The translations under genes and the position numbers were made by a program. Shown here one piece after another: positions 1-9,375 of a stretch of 64,000 bases of DNA; within the stretch, counting starts at the first letter, position 1; every line of letters starts with the position of its first letter. The stretch comes from Sphingobium sp. AS12 (GTDB taxonomy: Bacteria; Pseudomonadota; Alphaproteobacteria; Sphingomonadales; Sphingomonadaceae): positions 62,001 to 126,000 of the forward strand of contig NZ_JAHRGM010000056.1 in assembly GCF_019097845.1 (NCBI RefSeq), written 5' to 3'. Below the pieces are notes generated by a model. That model was not told the origin of the DNA. It did not search any database and saw only the letters and a list, made by a program, of their open reading frames with translations.

Positions 1-2718
1 CAATATAGTCTCCGCCGCCGCATGAACGCCCGCCCGGTCGGCATGGATCGCATCGAATGCGCCAGACGCCGCCAGGCTTTCCAGCTGCCGCCGGTTGAGC
101 AAGCGCGGTTCGATCCGGTCGGCAATATCGTCCAAGCTCTTGAACGGTCCACCAGCGTCGCGTTCGGCGACCAGCTGGTCCATCGCCTTCTCACCCACGC
201 CTTTCAGGCCACCCAGCGCATAGCGCACCGCATAGCCCAGACGCGGATCGTCGCCCTCATGCGCGATCGGCTCGACCGAAAAGTCCGCCTGACTGCGGTT
301 GATGTCCGGCGGCAGGCATGTCAGCCCCATGCGCCGCATATCATCCACAAATATGGTCAGCTTGTCGGTCAGGTGAATATCGAACGCCATCGACCCGGCG
401 TAGAATTCCGCCGGATAATGCGCCTTCAACCACGCCGTTTGATAGGCGAGCAAGGCATAAGCCGCCGCGTGCGACTTGTTGAAGCCATAGCCTGCGAACT
501 TGTCGATCAAGTCGAACAGCTCATTCGCCTTGGCCGGCTTGATGTCGCTGGCAGCGCACCCCTCGACGAAGCGCGAACGCTGCGCGTCCATCTCCGCCTT
601 CACCTTCTTGCCCATCGCGCGACGCAAAAGGTCGGCGTCGCCGAGGCTATAACCAGCCAATATCTGCGCGGCCTGCATCACCTGTTCCTGATAGACGAAG
701 ATGCCGTATGTCTCTTCAAGGATCGGTTTCAGCAGGATATGAGGATATTCGATCTCCTCCTGCCCATTTTTCCGCCGCCCGAACATCGGGATATTGTCCA
801 TCGGGCCGGGCCGGTAGAGCGAGACGAGCGCGATGATGTCGCCGAAATTGGTTGGACGGACGGCGGCCAGCGTTTTGCGCATTCCCTCCGATTCCAGCTG
901 GAACACGCCTACGGTATCGCCCCGCTGGAGCAGGTCGTAAACGTCGCTGTCGTCCCAGCTAAGTGTATCCAGCTCGATCGTGACGCCACGCGCCGCCAGC
1001 AGTTGGACCGCTTTTTGCAGCACAGACAGGGTTTTCAGGCCCAGAAAGTCGAACTTCACAAGGCCTGCCCCTTCGACATATTTCATGTCGAACTGGGTCA
1101 CCGGCATGTCGGATCGCGGATCGCGGTACAGCGGCACCAGCTGCTGCAACGGGCGATCGCCGATCACGACGCCTGCGGCATGGGTGGAGCTGTGGCGCGG
1201 GAAGCCCTCCAGCTTCATAGCATAGTCGATCAGCCGTTTGACTTGCGCGTCATTGTCATATTCAGCGCGAAACTCGCTGACACCATTGAGCGACCGTTCC
1301 AGCGTCCAGGGATCAGTCGGGTGGTTCGGCACCAGCTTGGCGAGGCGATCGACCTGACCATAGCTCATCTGGAGGACGCGGCCGGTGTCTTTCAGGACGG
1401 CGCGGGCCTTGAGCTTTCCGAAGGTGATGATCTGCGCGACATGATCGGTGCCATATTTCTGCTGGACGTAGCGGATCACCTCACCGCGCCGCGTTTCGCA
1501 AAAGTCGATGTCGAAGTCGGGCATCGACACACGTTCCGGGTTCAGGAATCGCTCGAACAGCAAGCCCAGTTGCAGCGGATCAAGGTCAGTGATGAGCAGC
1601 GCCCAGGCGACGACCGAACCTGCGCCGGACCCACGGCCTGGACCCACCGGAATATCATGATCCTTCGCCCATTTGATGAAGTCGGCAACGATCAGGAAAT
1701 AGCCGGGAAAGCCCATCTGGATGATGATGTCGGTCTCGAACTTCAAACGGTCGAGATAGGGCTGGCGCGCTGCTTCGTCGATGATGCCGAGCTTCGCCAG
1801 CCGCGCGTCGAGACCCGCACTGGCGAGATCGCGCAGCATCCGTGCTTCGCCCTCGATATCCCCGGCCAGACTCGGCAGGATCGGCTTGCGCTTGGGCGCA
1901 GCGACGGCGCAGCGCTGGGCGACGACCAGCGTGTTGGCCAATGCTTCGGGCAGATCGTCAAACAGGCGCCGCATTTCGGCCGCCGGTTTCATCCAGGCGT
2001 CGGGCGAACTGGTGCGCCGGTCGGGCATATCGACATAAGCGCTGTCGGCAATGCAGAGCATCACGTCATGCGCGGCGTGGAAATGCGGCTCGGTAAAGCA
2101 GGTCGGATTGGTGGCCACCAACGGCAGGTTGCGAGCATAGGCCAGTTCCAGCAGCTCCGGCTCGGCCTTCCCCTCGACCGGATCGAGCCGACGGCAGATT
2201 TCTATATAGAGCCGGTTGGGGAACAGCGCATCCAACCGCTGCGCATAGGCCAGCGCTGCGTCGGGCTGGTCCTCCGCGAACAGCCGCGCCAGTGCGCCCT
2301 CTCCGCCTGCGGTCAGCGCGATCAGCCCGTCAGTGCGCCCGTCTAGCACGTCCAGCCCAACATGGGGCACCTCTTCCAATGGCCGGTCGAGATGCGCCAT
2401 CGACACCAAAGCGCACAGATTGTCATAGCCCGTCGCGTCCTGCGCATAGAGCGCCAGCCAGTCATGGACCGGGGCGGCATTGGCGGGACGACCGGGGCGC
2501 AATATGCCCAGCATCGCGCCGATCAGCGGCTGGACGCCTTCGCTCTTGCAGGCGTCGGAGAAGGCCATCGATCCGTAGAGGCCATTGCGGTCGGTGATCG
2601 CGGCGGCGGGGAAGCCCAGCGCCTTGGCCTGCTTGGCGATCTTCTTGGGATCGATCGCCCCTTCCAGCATGGTGTAAGAGGAGAAAATGCGGAGCGGAAC
2701 GAAAGCGGCGTGGGGCAT
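1..2718 (-). CDS. dnaE: DNA polymerase III alpha subunit, C-terminal end cut by window edge
   Basis: This is the catalytic alpha subunit of the replicative DNA polymerase. The visible 906 codons run open to position 1; family members are about 1150-1180 residues, so roughly the last 250-270 residues lie outside. The N-terminus (FVPLRIFSSYTMLEGAID) is the PHP domain. The polymerase triad is visible: MPDFDIDF gives D401 and D403, and KFDFLGLKT gives D557, close to the E. coli numbering. PGRGSGAGS and the YQEQVM segment also fit. The ATG at 2718 gives the expected PHP start; a GTG seven bases upstream is in another frame. It lies 73 bp downstream of lolD on the same strand, so probably cotranscribed with lolC-lolD. 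Confidence 0.96.
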   Translation of the reverse strand, partial: MPHAAFVPLRIFSSYTMLEGAIDPKKIAKQAKALGFPAAAITDRNGLYGSMAFSDACKSEGVQPLIGAMLGILRPGRPANAAPVHDWLALYAQDATGYDNLCALVSMAHLDRPLEEVPHVGLDVLDGRTDGLIALTAGGEGALARLFAEDQPDAALAYAQRLDALFPNRLYIEICRRLDPVEGKAEPELLELAYARNLPLVATNPTCFTEPHFHAAHDVMLCIADSAYVDMPDRRTSSPDAWMKPAAEMRRLFDDLPEALANTLVVAQRCAVAAPKRKPILPSLAGDIEGEARMLRDLASAGLDARLAKLGIIDEAARQPYLDRLKFETDIIIQMGFPGYFLIVADFIKWAKDHDIPVGPGRGSGAGSVVAWALLITDLDPLQLGLLFERFLNPERVSMPDFDIDFCETRRGEVIRYVQQKYGTDHVAQIITFGKLKARAVLKDTGRVLQMSYGQVDRLAKLVPNHPTDPWTLERSLNGVSEFRAEYDNDAQVKRLIDYAMKLEGFPRHSSTHAAGVVIGDRPLQQLVPLYRDPRSDMPVTQFDMKYVEGAGLVKFDFLGLKTLSVLQKAVQLLAARGVTIELDTLSWDDSDVYDLLQRGDTVGVFQLESEGMRKTLAAVRPTNFGDIIALVSLYRPGPMDNIPMFGRRKNGQEEIEYPHILLKPILEETYGIFVYQEQVMQAAQILAGYSLGDADLLRRAMGKKVKAEMDAQRSRFVEGCAASDIKPAKANELFDLIDKFAGYGFNKSHAAAYALLAYQTAWLKAHYPAEFYAGSMAFDIHLTDKLTIFVDDMRRMGLTCLPPDINRSQADFSVEPIAHEGDDPRLGYAVRYALGGLKGVGEKAMDQLVAERDAGGPFKSLDDIADRIEPRLLNRRQLESLAASGAFDAIHADRAGVHAAAETIL

Positions 2719-2791
2719 GGGGCACTTTATCCAGAAGGCGTGATTCGTGACCAGCCCTGCTGGAGAAAAGTCTGTGGGTAAGATTGAAGGG

Positions 2792-3463
2792 CTATTCCAA
2801 AACGCCCTCATGCAACCGGACCACCCGGTCCATCTTGGCCGCAAGCCGTTCATTATGGGTCGCGACCAATGCCGCCGATCCTTCCTCTCGTACCAGCCGC
2901 AAAAATTCGGCCAGCACGACGTCGGCGGTGCGCTCGTCCAGATTGCCCGTCGGCTCGTCGGCCAGCACCAAAGCGGGCCGGTTGGCAAGCGCACGGGCGA
3001 CGGCGACGCGTTGCTGCTCGCCGCCCGACAACTGGCTGGGGCGATGGTCGAGGCGATGGCCAAGGCCAAGCGAGGTCAGCAGCGATTCCGCGCGAGTGCG
3101 TGCAACCGCCATGTCGGTATCGCGGATCACCTGCGGCAGGATGACATTTTCGGTCGCGTTGAAATCGGGCAGCAGATGGTGGAACTGATAGACGAAACCC
3201 ATGGCGTCGCGACGCAACCGGGTGCGACCGTCATTATCGAGCTTGGCCGCTTCCTCCCCATCGATGCGGATCGACCCGTCAAAGCCGCCCTCCAGCAGCC
3301 CGACCGCCTGGAGCAGCGTCGATTTGCCGGAACCCGATGGTCCCAGCAGCGCGACAATCTCGCCCTGACCCACGGTCAGGTCGACGCCACGCAGGACGTT
3401 GATCGTCTCGCCGCCCTGCGTGAAACTGCGGGTGAGGCCCGTGACCTTGAGAATGTCATTCAT
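2792..3463 (-). CDS. lolD: Lipoprotein-releasing ABC transporter ATP-binding protein LolD
   Basis: ATPase of the LolCDE-type complex, which extracts outer-membrane lipoproteins from the inner membrane and hands them to LolA. The 223 residues contain Walker [10 protein letters not shown] (about 41-49), the ABC signature LSGGEQQR, Walker B VLADEPTG and the switch-region THN. Length matches LolD. The start codon overlaps the end of the preceding permease gene by 8 nt, which indicates translational coupling. FtsE/MacB ATPases look similar, but pairing with a LolC/E permease settles the assignment. Confidence 0.93.
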   Translation of the reverse strand: MNDILKVTGLTRSFTQGGETINVLRGVDLTVGQGEIVALLGPSGSGKSTLLQAVGLLEGGFDGSIRIDGEEAAKLDNDGRTRLRRDAMGFVYQFHHLLPDFNATENVILPQVIRDTDMAVARTRAESLLTSLGLGHRLDHRPSQLSGGEQQRVAVARALANRPALVLADEPTGNLDERTADVVLAEFLRLVREEGSAALVATHNERLAAKMDRVVRLHEGVLE

Positions 3464-4706
3464 AACGGAGCACCTGCACCGGATCTGTATTGGCGGCCTT
3501 GAAGGCCGGATAGAGGGTGGCCAGGAAGCTGAACAGCAACGCCATGATGCAGATAGTGGCGATCTCCACCGGATCGGCCTGCGATGGCAATTCGGTCAGG
3601 AAACGGATCGAAGGATCCCACAGATTCTGCCCCGTCACAAACTGGATCGCGTTGACCACATTCTGGCGGAAGAAGAGGAAGGTGAAGCCGAGGATCAGCC
3701 CAGCAACCATGCCCAGCGTGCCGATGGTGACGCCCACGGTCATGAAAATCCGCACGAGGCCCGCCCGGCTGGCCCCCATCGTCCGCAGGATCGCAATGTC
3801 GCGCGTCTTGGCGCGCACCAGCATGATGAGCGAGGAGAGGATGTTGAACACCGCGACCAGCACGATGATCGACAGCACGACGAACATCGCCACCCGCTCG
3901 ACGGCCAGCGCCTCGAACAGGGAAGCGTTCATCTGTCGCCAGTCGTTGATAACCGCGCGGCCAGCGATCTTGCCAGCCAGCGGCTCCAATATCTGACCAA
4001 CCTTGTCAGCATCGACCGTCTCGACCTCGATCATATTGACCACATCGCCGAGTAGCAGCAAAGTTTGTGCGTCCTCTATCGGCATGACGACGAACGCCTT
4101 GTCATAATCATAGATGCCGACCTCGAAAATGGCGGCGACCTGATAGGCGACCTGACGCGGCACTGTGCCAAAGGGGGTGGAGCGGCCCGCGGGGTTGATG
4201 ACGGTCAGGCTGTCGCCCAACTGGATACCCATATTTTCCGCCAGACGCGACCCGATGCCGATCTTGCCGCTATTGGCGGTCAGATTGTCCAGACTTCCGG
4301 CAATCACCTTGCCCTTGAGCGTCTTGTTGGTGCGGATGTCCGGCACGGTCATGCCGCGCACCAGCACAGCTTCGGCCCGACCATTGAAGGTGGCGAGCAA
4401 AGGTTGTTCGATCATCGGCGTCGCGCTGGTGACGCCCGGTGTCGCTTTGGCCTCCGCCAGAACCGATTTCCAGTCGGGCAGGCGGTTGCCATAGCCCTGC
4501 ACCACGGCATGGCCGTTCAGGCCGACAATCTTGTCAAACAGTTCGGCGCGAAAGCCGTTCATGACGCTCATGACGATGATGAGCGCAGCGACACCGAGCA
4601 TGACGGCTGCCAGACTGATCCCGGCGACAAGGAAAATGAAACCCTCCCCCTTGCCAGGCAAGAGGTAGCGTTTGGCGATCATGCGTTCATAGCGGGATAG
4701 AATCAT
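3456..4706 (-). CDS. lolC: Lipoprotein-releasing ABC transporter permease LolC/LolE
   Basis: Inner-membrane permease of the lipoprotein release system. The 416 residues start [22 protein letters not shown] and continue into a first membrane helix (about 24-46, [23 protein letters not shown]) followed by the family motif [11 protein letters not shown] large periplasmic MacB-type domain follows, then three membrane helices in the FtsX domain (about 270-400). Alphaproteobacteria often use one LolC/E-type permease (LolF-like) as a homodimer, so calling it LolC or LolE is arbitrary. It is first in the lolC-lolD-dnaE run. Confidence 0.92.
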   Translation of the reverse strand: MILSRYERMIAKRYLLPGKGEGFIFLVAGISLAAVMLGVAALIIVMSVMNGFRAELFDKIVGLNGHAVVQGYGNRLPDWKSVLAEAKATPGVTSATPMIEQPLLATFNGRAEAVLVRGMTVPDIRTNKTLKGKVIAGSLDNLTANSGKIGIGSRLAENMGIQLGDSLTVINPAGRSTPFGTVPRQVAYQVAAIFEVGIYDYDKAFVVMPIEDAQTLLLLGDVVNMIEVETVDADKVGQILEPLAGKIAGRAVINDWRQMNASLFEALAVERVAMFVVLSIIVLVAVFNILSSLIMLVRAKTRDIAILRTMGASRAGLVRIFMTVGVTIGTLGMVAGLILGFTFLFFRQNVVNAIQFVTGQNLWDPSIRFLTELPSQADPVEIATICIMALLFSFLATLYPAFKAANTDPVQVLRYE

Positions 4707-4810
4707 GTGGCGCGGGCGGCCTTTGTGAAGGGACAGGCTGATCGTCTAGGCATAGCGTCCCTGAACGGCAAGCATTGCCAGATTGTTGCATCGTAGCCAC
4801 AGGCATCGGC

Positions 4811-4836
4811 GCAAAATCACACGCACCCGATTTTGC
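4811..4836. promoter_or_regulatory. Perfect 8-bp inverted repeat upstream of the candidate RNA gene
   Basis: GCAAAATC (4811-4818) and GATTTTGC (4829-4836) form a perfect palindrome with a 10-bp spacer. It ends three bases before a weak -35-like GTGACT (4839-4844) whose partner TAGCAA (4862-4867) is 17 bp away. The position suits a dimeric regulator site controlling the downstream RNA. It could instead be an RNA hairpin at the 5' side of the lolC transcript on the other strand. Both readings are inference. Confidence 0.3.
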
Positions 4837-4867
4837 CCGTGACTCCGCCCCGCAGCAGTCATAGCAA

Positions 4868-5022
4868 GACACTCGAAGCACAGGTAAAAGGCCGTGGTTC
4901 AGGGATACTGCATCCCGCTTCGAGCTTAGGGGGCTGAGAGGCGGTTGAGGCAGGCCAAGGGGGAGACGAGCAATCGTCCATTAAGCGCCCGGATCGTGAA
5001 ACCACGGTCCGGGCGCTTTTTT
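4868..5022 (+). ncRNA. Candidate structured small RNA, unidentified
   Basis: No convincing reading frame covers this stretch, but it folds well on the plus strand. CTCGAAGC (4872-4879) pairs with GCTTCGAG (4917-4924) and encloses the hairpin GGGAT/ATCCC (4902-4916). GACGA-GCAA-TCGTC (4965-4978) is a perfect stem closed by a GNRA tetraloop. The RNA ends in a very strong terminator. CCGTGG at 4892-4897 could alternatively pair with CCACGG in the terminator arm (5002-5007), which would allow an attenuation switch. A promoter GTGACT/TAGCAA would start the RNA near 4870. I do not recognise the family. It may be an independent sRNA or a leader read toward hsp20. Confidence 0.42.
4983..5022 (+). terminator. 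Strong rho-independent terminator
   Basis: AAGCGCCCGGA (4983-4993) pairs with TCCGGGCGCTT (5008-5018), extended by CGTG/CACG around an AAAC loop. The stem of about 16 bp has one wobble and is followed by T5017-T5022. No protein-coding gene ends just upstream on this strand, which supports a non-coding transcript. Confidence 0.75.
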
Positions 5023-5108
5023 GTCTGCGCTTTTTATCGCATCTTGGCGATAGGACAAACTGTCCACCCCATCGTTCCTCCGCACCGAGTTTGGCACGCA
5101 TAAATCCC

Positions 5109-5136
5109 CTTGAAACCCGAAAAGCCCAAACCATAT
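5109..5136 (+). promoter_or_regulatory. Sigma-32 (RpoH)-type promoter of hsp20
   Basis: CTTGAAA begins at 5109 and CCATAT lies at 5131-5136, with 16 bases between CTTGAA and CCATAT. This resembles the heat-shock sigma factor consensus (CTTGAA, CCCCATnT) and the alphaproteobacterial RpoH form. Transcription would start near 5143, leaving an approximately 85-nt leader before the heat-shock gene. Confidence 0.6.
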
Positions 5137-5142
5137 CAATCT

Positions 5143-5227
5143 CGTTCGGCCGCCATTTGGGGCTGGACGCTGTATTGCCGGACGCCGGTTTCGGGTTCGG
5201 CAGGTTCATTTTGCTCTTTGGGAGATC
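5143..5227 (+). promoter_or_regulatory. ROSE-like RNA thermometer in the hsp20 leader
   Basis: The leader contains the hairpin GCCGGA/TTCGGC (5177-5182 with 5196-5201), which has an inner CCG/CGG stem. The last element, TTGCTC (5211-5216), can fold back through a UUU loop onto the Shine-Dalgarno GGGAGA (5220-5225). The pairs are C-G, U-G, C-G, a bulged G5213, U-A and U-G. A U(U/C)GCU strand opposite the Shine-Dalgarno with a bulged G is the hallmark of ROSE thermometers, which control small heat-shock genes in alphaproteobacteria. The pairing was done by eye. Confidence 0.5.
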
Positions 5228-5701
5228 ATGACGATGCGTAACTTTGACCTGACCCCCTATCGCCGCTCGACCGTTGGGTTCGATCGCCTTTTCGATCTGA
5301 TCGAAAACAACGCACGCTTGAGCCAGGGCGACAATTATCCGCCCTTCAACATCGAACGGCTCTCAGAAGATCGCTATCGCGTGACGCTGGCCGTAGCAGG
5401 CTTCCGTCCTGACGAGATCGACATCACGGCGCAGCAGAATCTGCTCCAGGTGATCGGTCGCAAGGATGAAGGGTCTCCAGCCGACCGGTCCAAATATCTG
5501 CATGTCGGCATCGCCAACCGCAGCTTTGAGCGGCGGTTCGAACTGGCCGATTTCGTCCGGGTGGAAAAGGCCGACCTGGCCGATGGGCTGCTGGTGATCG
5601 ACCTGCTGCGCGAAGTGCCTGAAGCGATGAAGCCCAAGAAGATCGCCATCAATGGCGGTCAGCTTGTGGAGATCACCGCCAAGGATCGCGACGCGGCCTG
5701 A
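5228..5701 (+). CDS. Small heat-shock protein of the Hsp20/IbpA family
   Basis: ATP-independent holdase chaperone that binds unfolding proteins. The 157 residues hold an alpha-crystallin domain at about 35-135, with YPPFNIE and the AGFRPDEIDI strand at its start. FELADFVRVEKADLADGLLVIDL matches the conserved late strands of IbpA-like proteins. GGGAG lies a few bases before ATG 5228; ATG 5234 is also possible. It is monocistronic between its own RpoH-type promoter and a terminator at 5713. The promoter and leader suggest double heat control, by transcription and by RNA melting. Confidence 0.93.
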   Translation: MTMRNFDLTPYRRSTVGFDRLFDLIENNARLSQGDNYPPFNIERLSEDRYRVTLAVAGFRPDEIDITAQQNLLQVIGRKDEGSPADRSKYLHVGIANRSFERRFELADFVRVEKADLADGLLVIDLLREVPEAMKPKKIAINGGQLVEITAKDRDAA

Positions 5702-5712
5702 TAGGCAAGTCG

Positions 5713-5745
5713 GGGCGCAGCCTGCCAAAGGCTGCGCCCTTTTTA
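5713..5745 (+). terminator. Rho-independent terminator after hsp20
   Basis: GGGCGCAGCC (5713-5722) and GGCTGCGCCC (5730-5739) form a perfect 10-bp stem with a 7-nt loop, followed by five T residues. It serves the plus-strand hsp20 transcript and abuts the stop codon of kup on the other strand. Confidence 0.85.
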
Positions 5746-7674
5746 TATCTCGACCTGACTGCCCAGTTCGACCACGCGGTTGGTAGGCAGGCGGAAAAAC
5801 TCCATCGCGCTTTCCGCGTTGCGCAGCATCCAGGCGAAGATTTTTTCTCGCCACAGCGGCATTCCCGGCTTGGCCGATGGCAGCAGCGTCTGGCGCGCCA
5901 GGAAGAAGCTCGTGTCCATCATCTTGAACGCCTGACCGCAGCCTGCGACATTTTTGAGCGCGGCGGGGACGTCCGGTTCCTGCATGAAGCCAAATTGCAG
6001 CACCATGCGGAAGAAGCCCCGGCCCAGGTCCTCCAGCTTGCAGCGCCCGTCATCCTCGACCACCGGCACATCCCTGATCTTGACCGTCAGCAGGATCACT
6101 CGTTCGTGCAGCACCTTGTTATGTTTCAGGTTGTGGAGCAGCGCGTGGGGGACGCCGTCCGGCGTCGACGTCATAAACACCGCCGTGCCGGGAACGCGGA
6201 CCGCGCTGTTGGCTGCGGAGGCGACGAATACCGGGATCGGCATGGCCGCTTCGCGCAGACGATCCTGCACCAGACGCCGACCGCGCGACCAGGTGGTCAG
6301 CAGAGTGAAGATGACGAAGCCGATCAGCAGCGGGAACCAGCCGCCGTCCGGCACCTTGGTCAGGTTCGCGGCGAGATAGGCGCCATCGACCAGATAGAAG
6401 ACCCCCAGCACCGGCGCGGCATAATACCATTTCCATTTCCACAAGCGGTAGAGCACCACCGTCAGCAGCACATTGTCGATGAACATCGCGCCGGTGACCG
6501 CGATACCATAGGCAGCGGTGAGGTTGGACGACGTCCTGAAGGTCAGCACGAGCAGGATGACCATGACCATAAGACCCCAGTTGATCAGGGGAATGTAGAT
6601 CTGGCCCGCCGTCGCGGCGCTGGTATGGGCGATGCGCAGGCGGGGCATGAAGCCCAGCTGGATCGCCTGTTGCGTGACAGAGAAGGCACCGGAAATGACT
6701 GCCTGCGACGCGATGATCGCCGCCATGGTGGCCAGCATGACCAGCGGCAATTGGCCCCATTGCGGCGCGAGATTGTAGAATGGACTGTGGAGCGCGGCGG
6801 CCCCTTCGCGGAACAGCAGTGCGCCCTGCCCCATATAGTTGAGCATCAGGGCGGGCAGGACGAAAGCGAGCCAGGAAACACGGATCGGGTTGCGACCGAA
6901 ATGACCCATATCGGCATAAAGCGCCTCCGCGCCGGTGACCGCCAGCACGACCGACCCAAGCGCCAGAAAGGCGGGCAAGGGGTCGGTGACGAAGAACATC
7001 ACCGCCCAATAGGGGTTGAAGGCGAAGAGGATGCCCGGCGTCTTGACGATGGAGAGGATGCCAAGGCCCGCGATCGTGACGAAATAGAGCAGCATGATCG
7101 GGCCGAACAGGGTCGCAACCTTGTTGGTCCCAAGCCCCTGTATCCAGAACAGGCCGAGCAGGATGACGATGACCACGGGCAGAATTGCAGGCGCAAGGGC
7201 GGGGTTATAGACCGCGAGCCCCTCCACCGCCGACAGCACCGACACCGCCGGGGTAATCATCGAGTCGCCGTAAAAAAGCGCGGTCGCGAACACGCCCAAC
7301 AGCACGATGCCGCGCGACCAGCGCTGCGTCTTGGTCTGGCCGTTGATCAGCGCCAGCAGAGCGAGGCTGCCGCCTTCGCCCTTATTATCGGCGCGCATGA
7401 TGATGCTGACATATTTGAGCGTCACGACCAGCATCATCGACCAGAACATCAGGCTGATGACGCCCAATATATGGTCCGGGTCCAGCGTGAGCTGGTGATG
7501 CCCGGCGAAGGTTTCGCGGAAAGCGTAGAGCGGACTGGTGCCGATGTCGCCAAACACGATACCGATCGCGCCGACGACCAGTTTGATCGTCGCCTTTTGC
7601 CGGGAATGGCCATGGCCGCCATCATGATCGTCCGTGGGGGACGATGGTGCGGTGTTGGGAAGGAGATCAGCCAC
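5743..7674 (-). CDS. kup: Low-affinity potassium transporter Kup
   Basis: Inner-membrane K+/H+ symporter of the KUP/HAK/KT family. The 643 residues begin with a His-rich cytoplasmic tail ([12 protein letters not shown]) and then the family signature [18 protein letters not shown]. About twelve hydrophobic helices follow up to residue 460, and a cytoplasmic C-terminal domain completes the protein. [17 protein letters not shown] is another KUP signature. Length is normal. It is transcribed convergently with hsp20 and appears to be a single gene. Confidence 0.95.
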   Translation of the reverse strand: MADLLPNTAPSSPTDDHDGGHGHSRQKATIKLVVGAIGIVFGDIGTSPLYAFRETFAGHHQLTLDPDHILGVISLMFWSMMLVVTLKYVSIIMRADNKGEGGSLALLALINGQTKTQRWSRGIVLLGVFATALFYGDSMITPAVSVLSAVEGLAVYNPALAPAILPVVIVILLGLFWIQGLGTNKVATLFGPIMLLYFVTIAGLGILSIVKTPGILFAFNPYWAVMFFVTDPLPAFLALGSVVLAVTGAEALYADMGHFGRNPIRVSWLAFVLPALMLNYMGQGALLFREGAAALHSPFYNLAPQWGQLPLVMLATMAAIIASQAVISGAFSVTQQAIQLGFMPRLRIAHTSAATAGQIYIPLINWGLMVMVILLVLTFRTSSNLTAAYGIAVTGAMFIDNVLLTVVLYRLWKWKWYYAAPVLGVFYLVDGAYLAANLTKVPDGGWFPLLIGFVIFTLLTTWSRGRRLVQDRLREAAMPIPVFVASAANSAVRVPGTAVFMTSTPDGVPHALLHNLKHNKVLHERVILLTVKIRDVPVVEDDGRCKLEDLGRGFFRMVLQFGFMQEPDVPAALKNVAGCGQAFKMMDTSFFLARQTLLPSAKPGMPLWREKIFAWMLRNAESAMEFFRLPTNRVVELGSQVEI

Positions 7675-7805
7675 GAAGGAAAAGCCGAATTATCATGCTC
7701 TGTTCGACACCCGTTGAAAGGCGATCACGGAACATTCCGCCACCCCCGCAAGCCGCCGCGCCCTATCACGGCTCCCATGACCACGCAATGCGGCCTTACG
7801 GCTGG

Positions 7806-8447
7806 TCATGGACGGGTAGGACCGCCTGCCGCCAGCAGCGAATCGATACGCGCGATATTGGCTTCCAGTTCCGTCCTGATCGCACTGCCCGGCGGCGTAG
7901 CGGCGGCAAGTGGTGCCCAGAGGTCACGCGCGGCCTGCAACTGGCCATTGCGGGCAAGGGCAAGGCCGTAAAAATAGCGGGGCGCGGGTCCATCGGGATC
8001 GAGGGTAAGTGCGCGGCGATAGGCAAAGTCCGCACCGGGCGACACGACGCCATCGGCATGGGAGACGAGCGCATTGCCGAGGCCCAGCCAAAGATTGGCG
8101 TCATTGGGCGTCTGACGCAGGCCGGCCAGCAGGATATTGGCCGATTCCTTGGTCTTGCCCTGCCGCCCCAGGCCATCGGACATGACCAGCCATTGCCCGG
8201 CAGGACCATAGCGTTCGGCAAGGCCGCGCCGTTGTTCCGCCAGCTTCTCGTCGAAAGGCTCATCCACCTGTTTGACGGCACGCGGCGCGCCAGCGAGGCC
8301 CGGATTACCCTGCCAGGCATAGCCTGCAAGGCCGAGCAGCAGCGCGGCGGCGCTGATTTCGCGCGCCGATCGGGGGATGCGGCCAATGAGCAGCATGGCG
8401 AGGAAGGCCAAGGCAGCCAAGGCGAAGGCAAGGAACCAGCCGGTCAT
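7806..8447 (-). CDS. ccmI: Cytochrome c biogenesis TPR protein, CcmI/NrfG-like
   Basis: Last gene of the ccm operon; its start overlaps ccmH by ATGA. The 213 residues have two N-terminal membrane helices (about 3-22 and 30-48) and then TPR-like repeats (about 75-200) carrying NDANLWLGLGNALV and RYFYGLALARNGQLQAARDLW. CcmI chaperones apocytochrome c to the haem ligation complex through its TPR domain. It is much shorter than classical CcmI (about 400 residues) but combines the CcmI-1 membrane part with the TPR part. Confidence 0.82.
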   Translation of the reverse strand: MTGWFLAFALAALAFLAMLLIGRIPRSAREISAAALLLGLAGYAWQGNPGLAGAPRAVKQVDEPFDEKLAEQRRGLAERYGPAGQWLVMSDGLGRQGKTKESANILLAGLRQTPNDANLWLGLGNALVSHADGVVSPGADFAYRRALTLDPDGPAPRYFYGLALARNGQLQAARDLWAPLAAATPPGSAIRTELEANIARIDSLLAAGGPTRP

Positions 8448-8851
8448 GATCGCGCCTTTCGCTTGATTCGGCTGCGCAGGAGCAGGACGCCCAGAGCCAG
8501 CAGCACGAGCGGTGCGGCCCAGAGCGGCCAGAGGATCGGCGCTGCGGTGGGCTCATAGCTGACCCAGTCGCCATAACGCGCGATTAGCCATACGCGGATC
8601 GCTTCGGGTTGTTCGCCCGCCATGATTCGTTCGCGGATTTGCGAGCGCATGTCGCCAGCCATGCTGGCATTGCTGTCGGCGATCGATTGGCTCTGGCAGG
8701 TGAGGCAGCGGATGGTTTCCATCAGTGCCTTGGCCTTGCGCTCCATTGCCGGGTCGGCGAGTTGCTGGTCAGCATAGGGCGCGGGCGGAAGCGCGGTCTG
8801 GGCCGCCAGCGGGGTCGCGATCAACGCGAAGAGGATAAGGATCAGCTTCAT
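8444..8851 (-). CDS. ccmH: Cytochrome c maturation thiol-reductase CcmH (CcmL/NrfF type)
   Basis: Membrane-anchored periplasmic protein that reduces the CXXCH motif of apocytochrome c for haem attachment. The 135 residues start with a signal peptide (MKLILILFALIATPLAAQ). The diagnostic IRCLTCQSQSIADSNA motif has C49 and C52, and one membrane helix lies at about 106-125. It overlaps ccmG and ccmI by 4 nt each. Confidence 0.93.
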   Translation of the reverse strand: MKLILILFALIATPLAAQTALPPAPYADQQLADPAMERKAKALMETIRCLTCQSQSIADSNASMAGDMRSQIRERIMAGEQPEAIRVWLIARYGDWVSYEPTAAPILWPLWAAPLVLLALGVLLLRSRIKRKARS

Positions 8852-9375
8852 TGTGCGGCCCTCAGCCGGTCGAGGATCATCGGCACGTCATCGGCGCGGA
8901 TTTCGCCGACATGCTGATAGGCGATGCGGCCTTTGCCATCGATAACGAAGGTTTCGGGGACACCCGACGAACCGAGCGCGATCTGCACTTCGCTGCGGGC
9001 GTCGAGGCCGATGCGGGCATAGGGATTGCCGTTGCGTTTCAGGAAGGCATCGACATCGGGCCGGGCGTCGCGGATGGCAATGGCGTCGATCTGGACACCG
9101 GCGGCTTTGAGCGCGTCGAGCTGGGGCGCTTCGGCGGCGCAGGGGACGCACCAGCTGGCGAAGATGTTGAGCAGGCGCGGCTGGCCGGAGGCAAGCTGGC
9201 TGCTGGCGAGCGGCGGGCGATCGCTAGCAGCGGCAGGCAGGGTGAAGGCCGGGAGCGGCTGGCCGACGAGGCGCGAGTGGATGATGCGGTCATCCGGTTG
9301 GAACAGGCCGCTCGAGAACAGGGCGATGAAGCCCAGGAACAGGGCAAGCGGGAGCCAGATCAGCAACTTCCTCAT
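8848..9375 (-). CDS. ccmG: Thiol:disulfide interchange protein CcmG/DsbE
   Basis: Periplasmic thioredoxin-fold reductant that keeps CcmH and apocytochrome c reduced. I take ATG 9375 (MRKLLIWLPLALF), which overlaps the ccmF stop as ATGA and gives 175 residues; a longer open frame to 9498 is only antisense-like extension into ccmF. A single N-terminal anchor helix (about 4-22) precedes the thioredoxin-like domain with FASWCVPC (C76, C79), GVPETFVID with the cis-Pro region, and GEIRADDV near the end. Confidence 0.94.
   Translation of the reverse strand: MRKLLIWLPLALFLGFIALFSSGLFQPDDRIIHSRLVGQPLPAFTLPAAASDRPPLASSQLASGQPRLLNIFASWCVPCAAEAPQLDALKAAGVQIDAIAIRDARPDVDAFLKRNGNPYARIGLDARSEVQIALGSSGVPETFVIDGKGRIAYQHVGEIRADDVPMILDRLRAAQ

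Noticed and set aside
22..2346. 774-codon open frame on the plus strand
   Set aside because: It is antisense to dnaE; the residue pattern (Arg/His/Gln-rich, no domain) is typical of the shadow of a high-GC gene.
4859..5209. 116-codon minus-strand frame between lolC and hsp20
   Set aside because: It crosses the strong terminator and the hsp20 promoter and leader, and has a Pro/Arg/Ser-rich random-looking composition.
5995..7971. 658-codon open frame on the plus strand
   Set aside because: Antisense to kup, dominated by His, Arg, Asp and Gln, with no recognisable motif.
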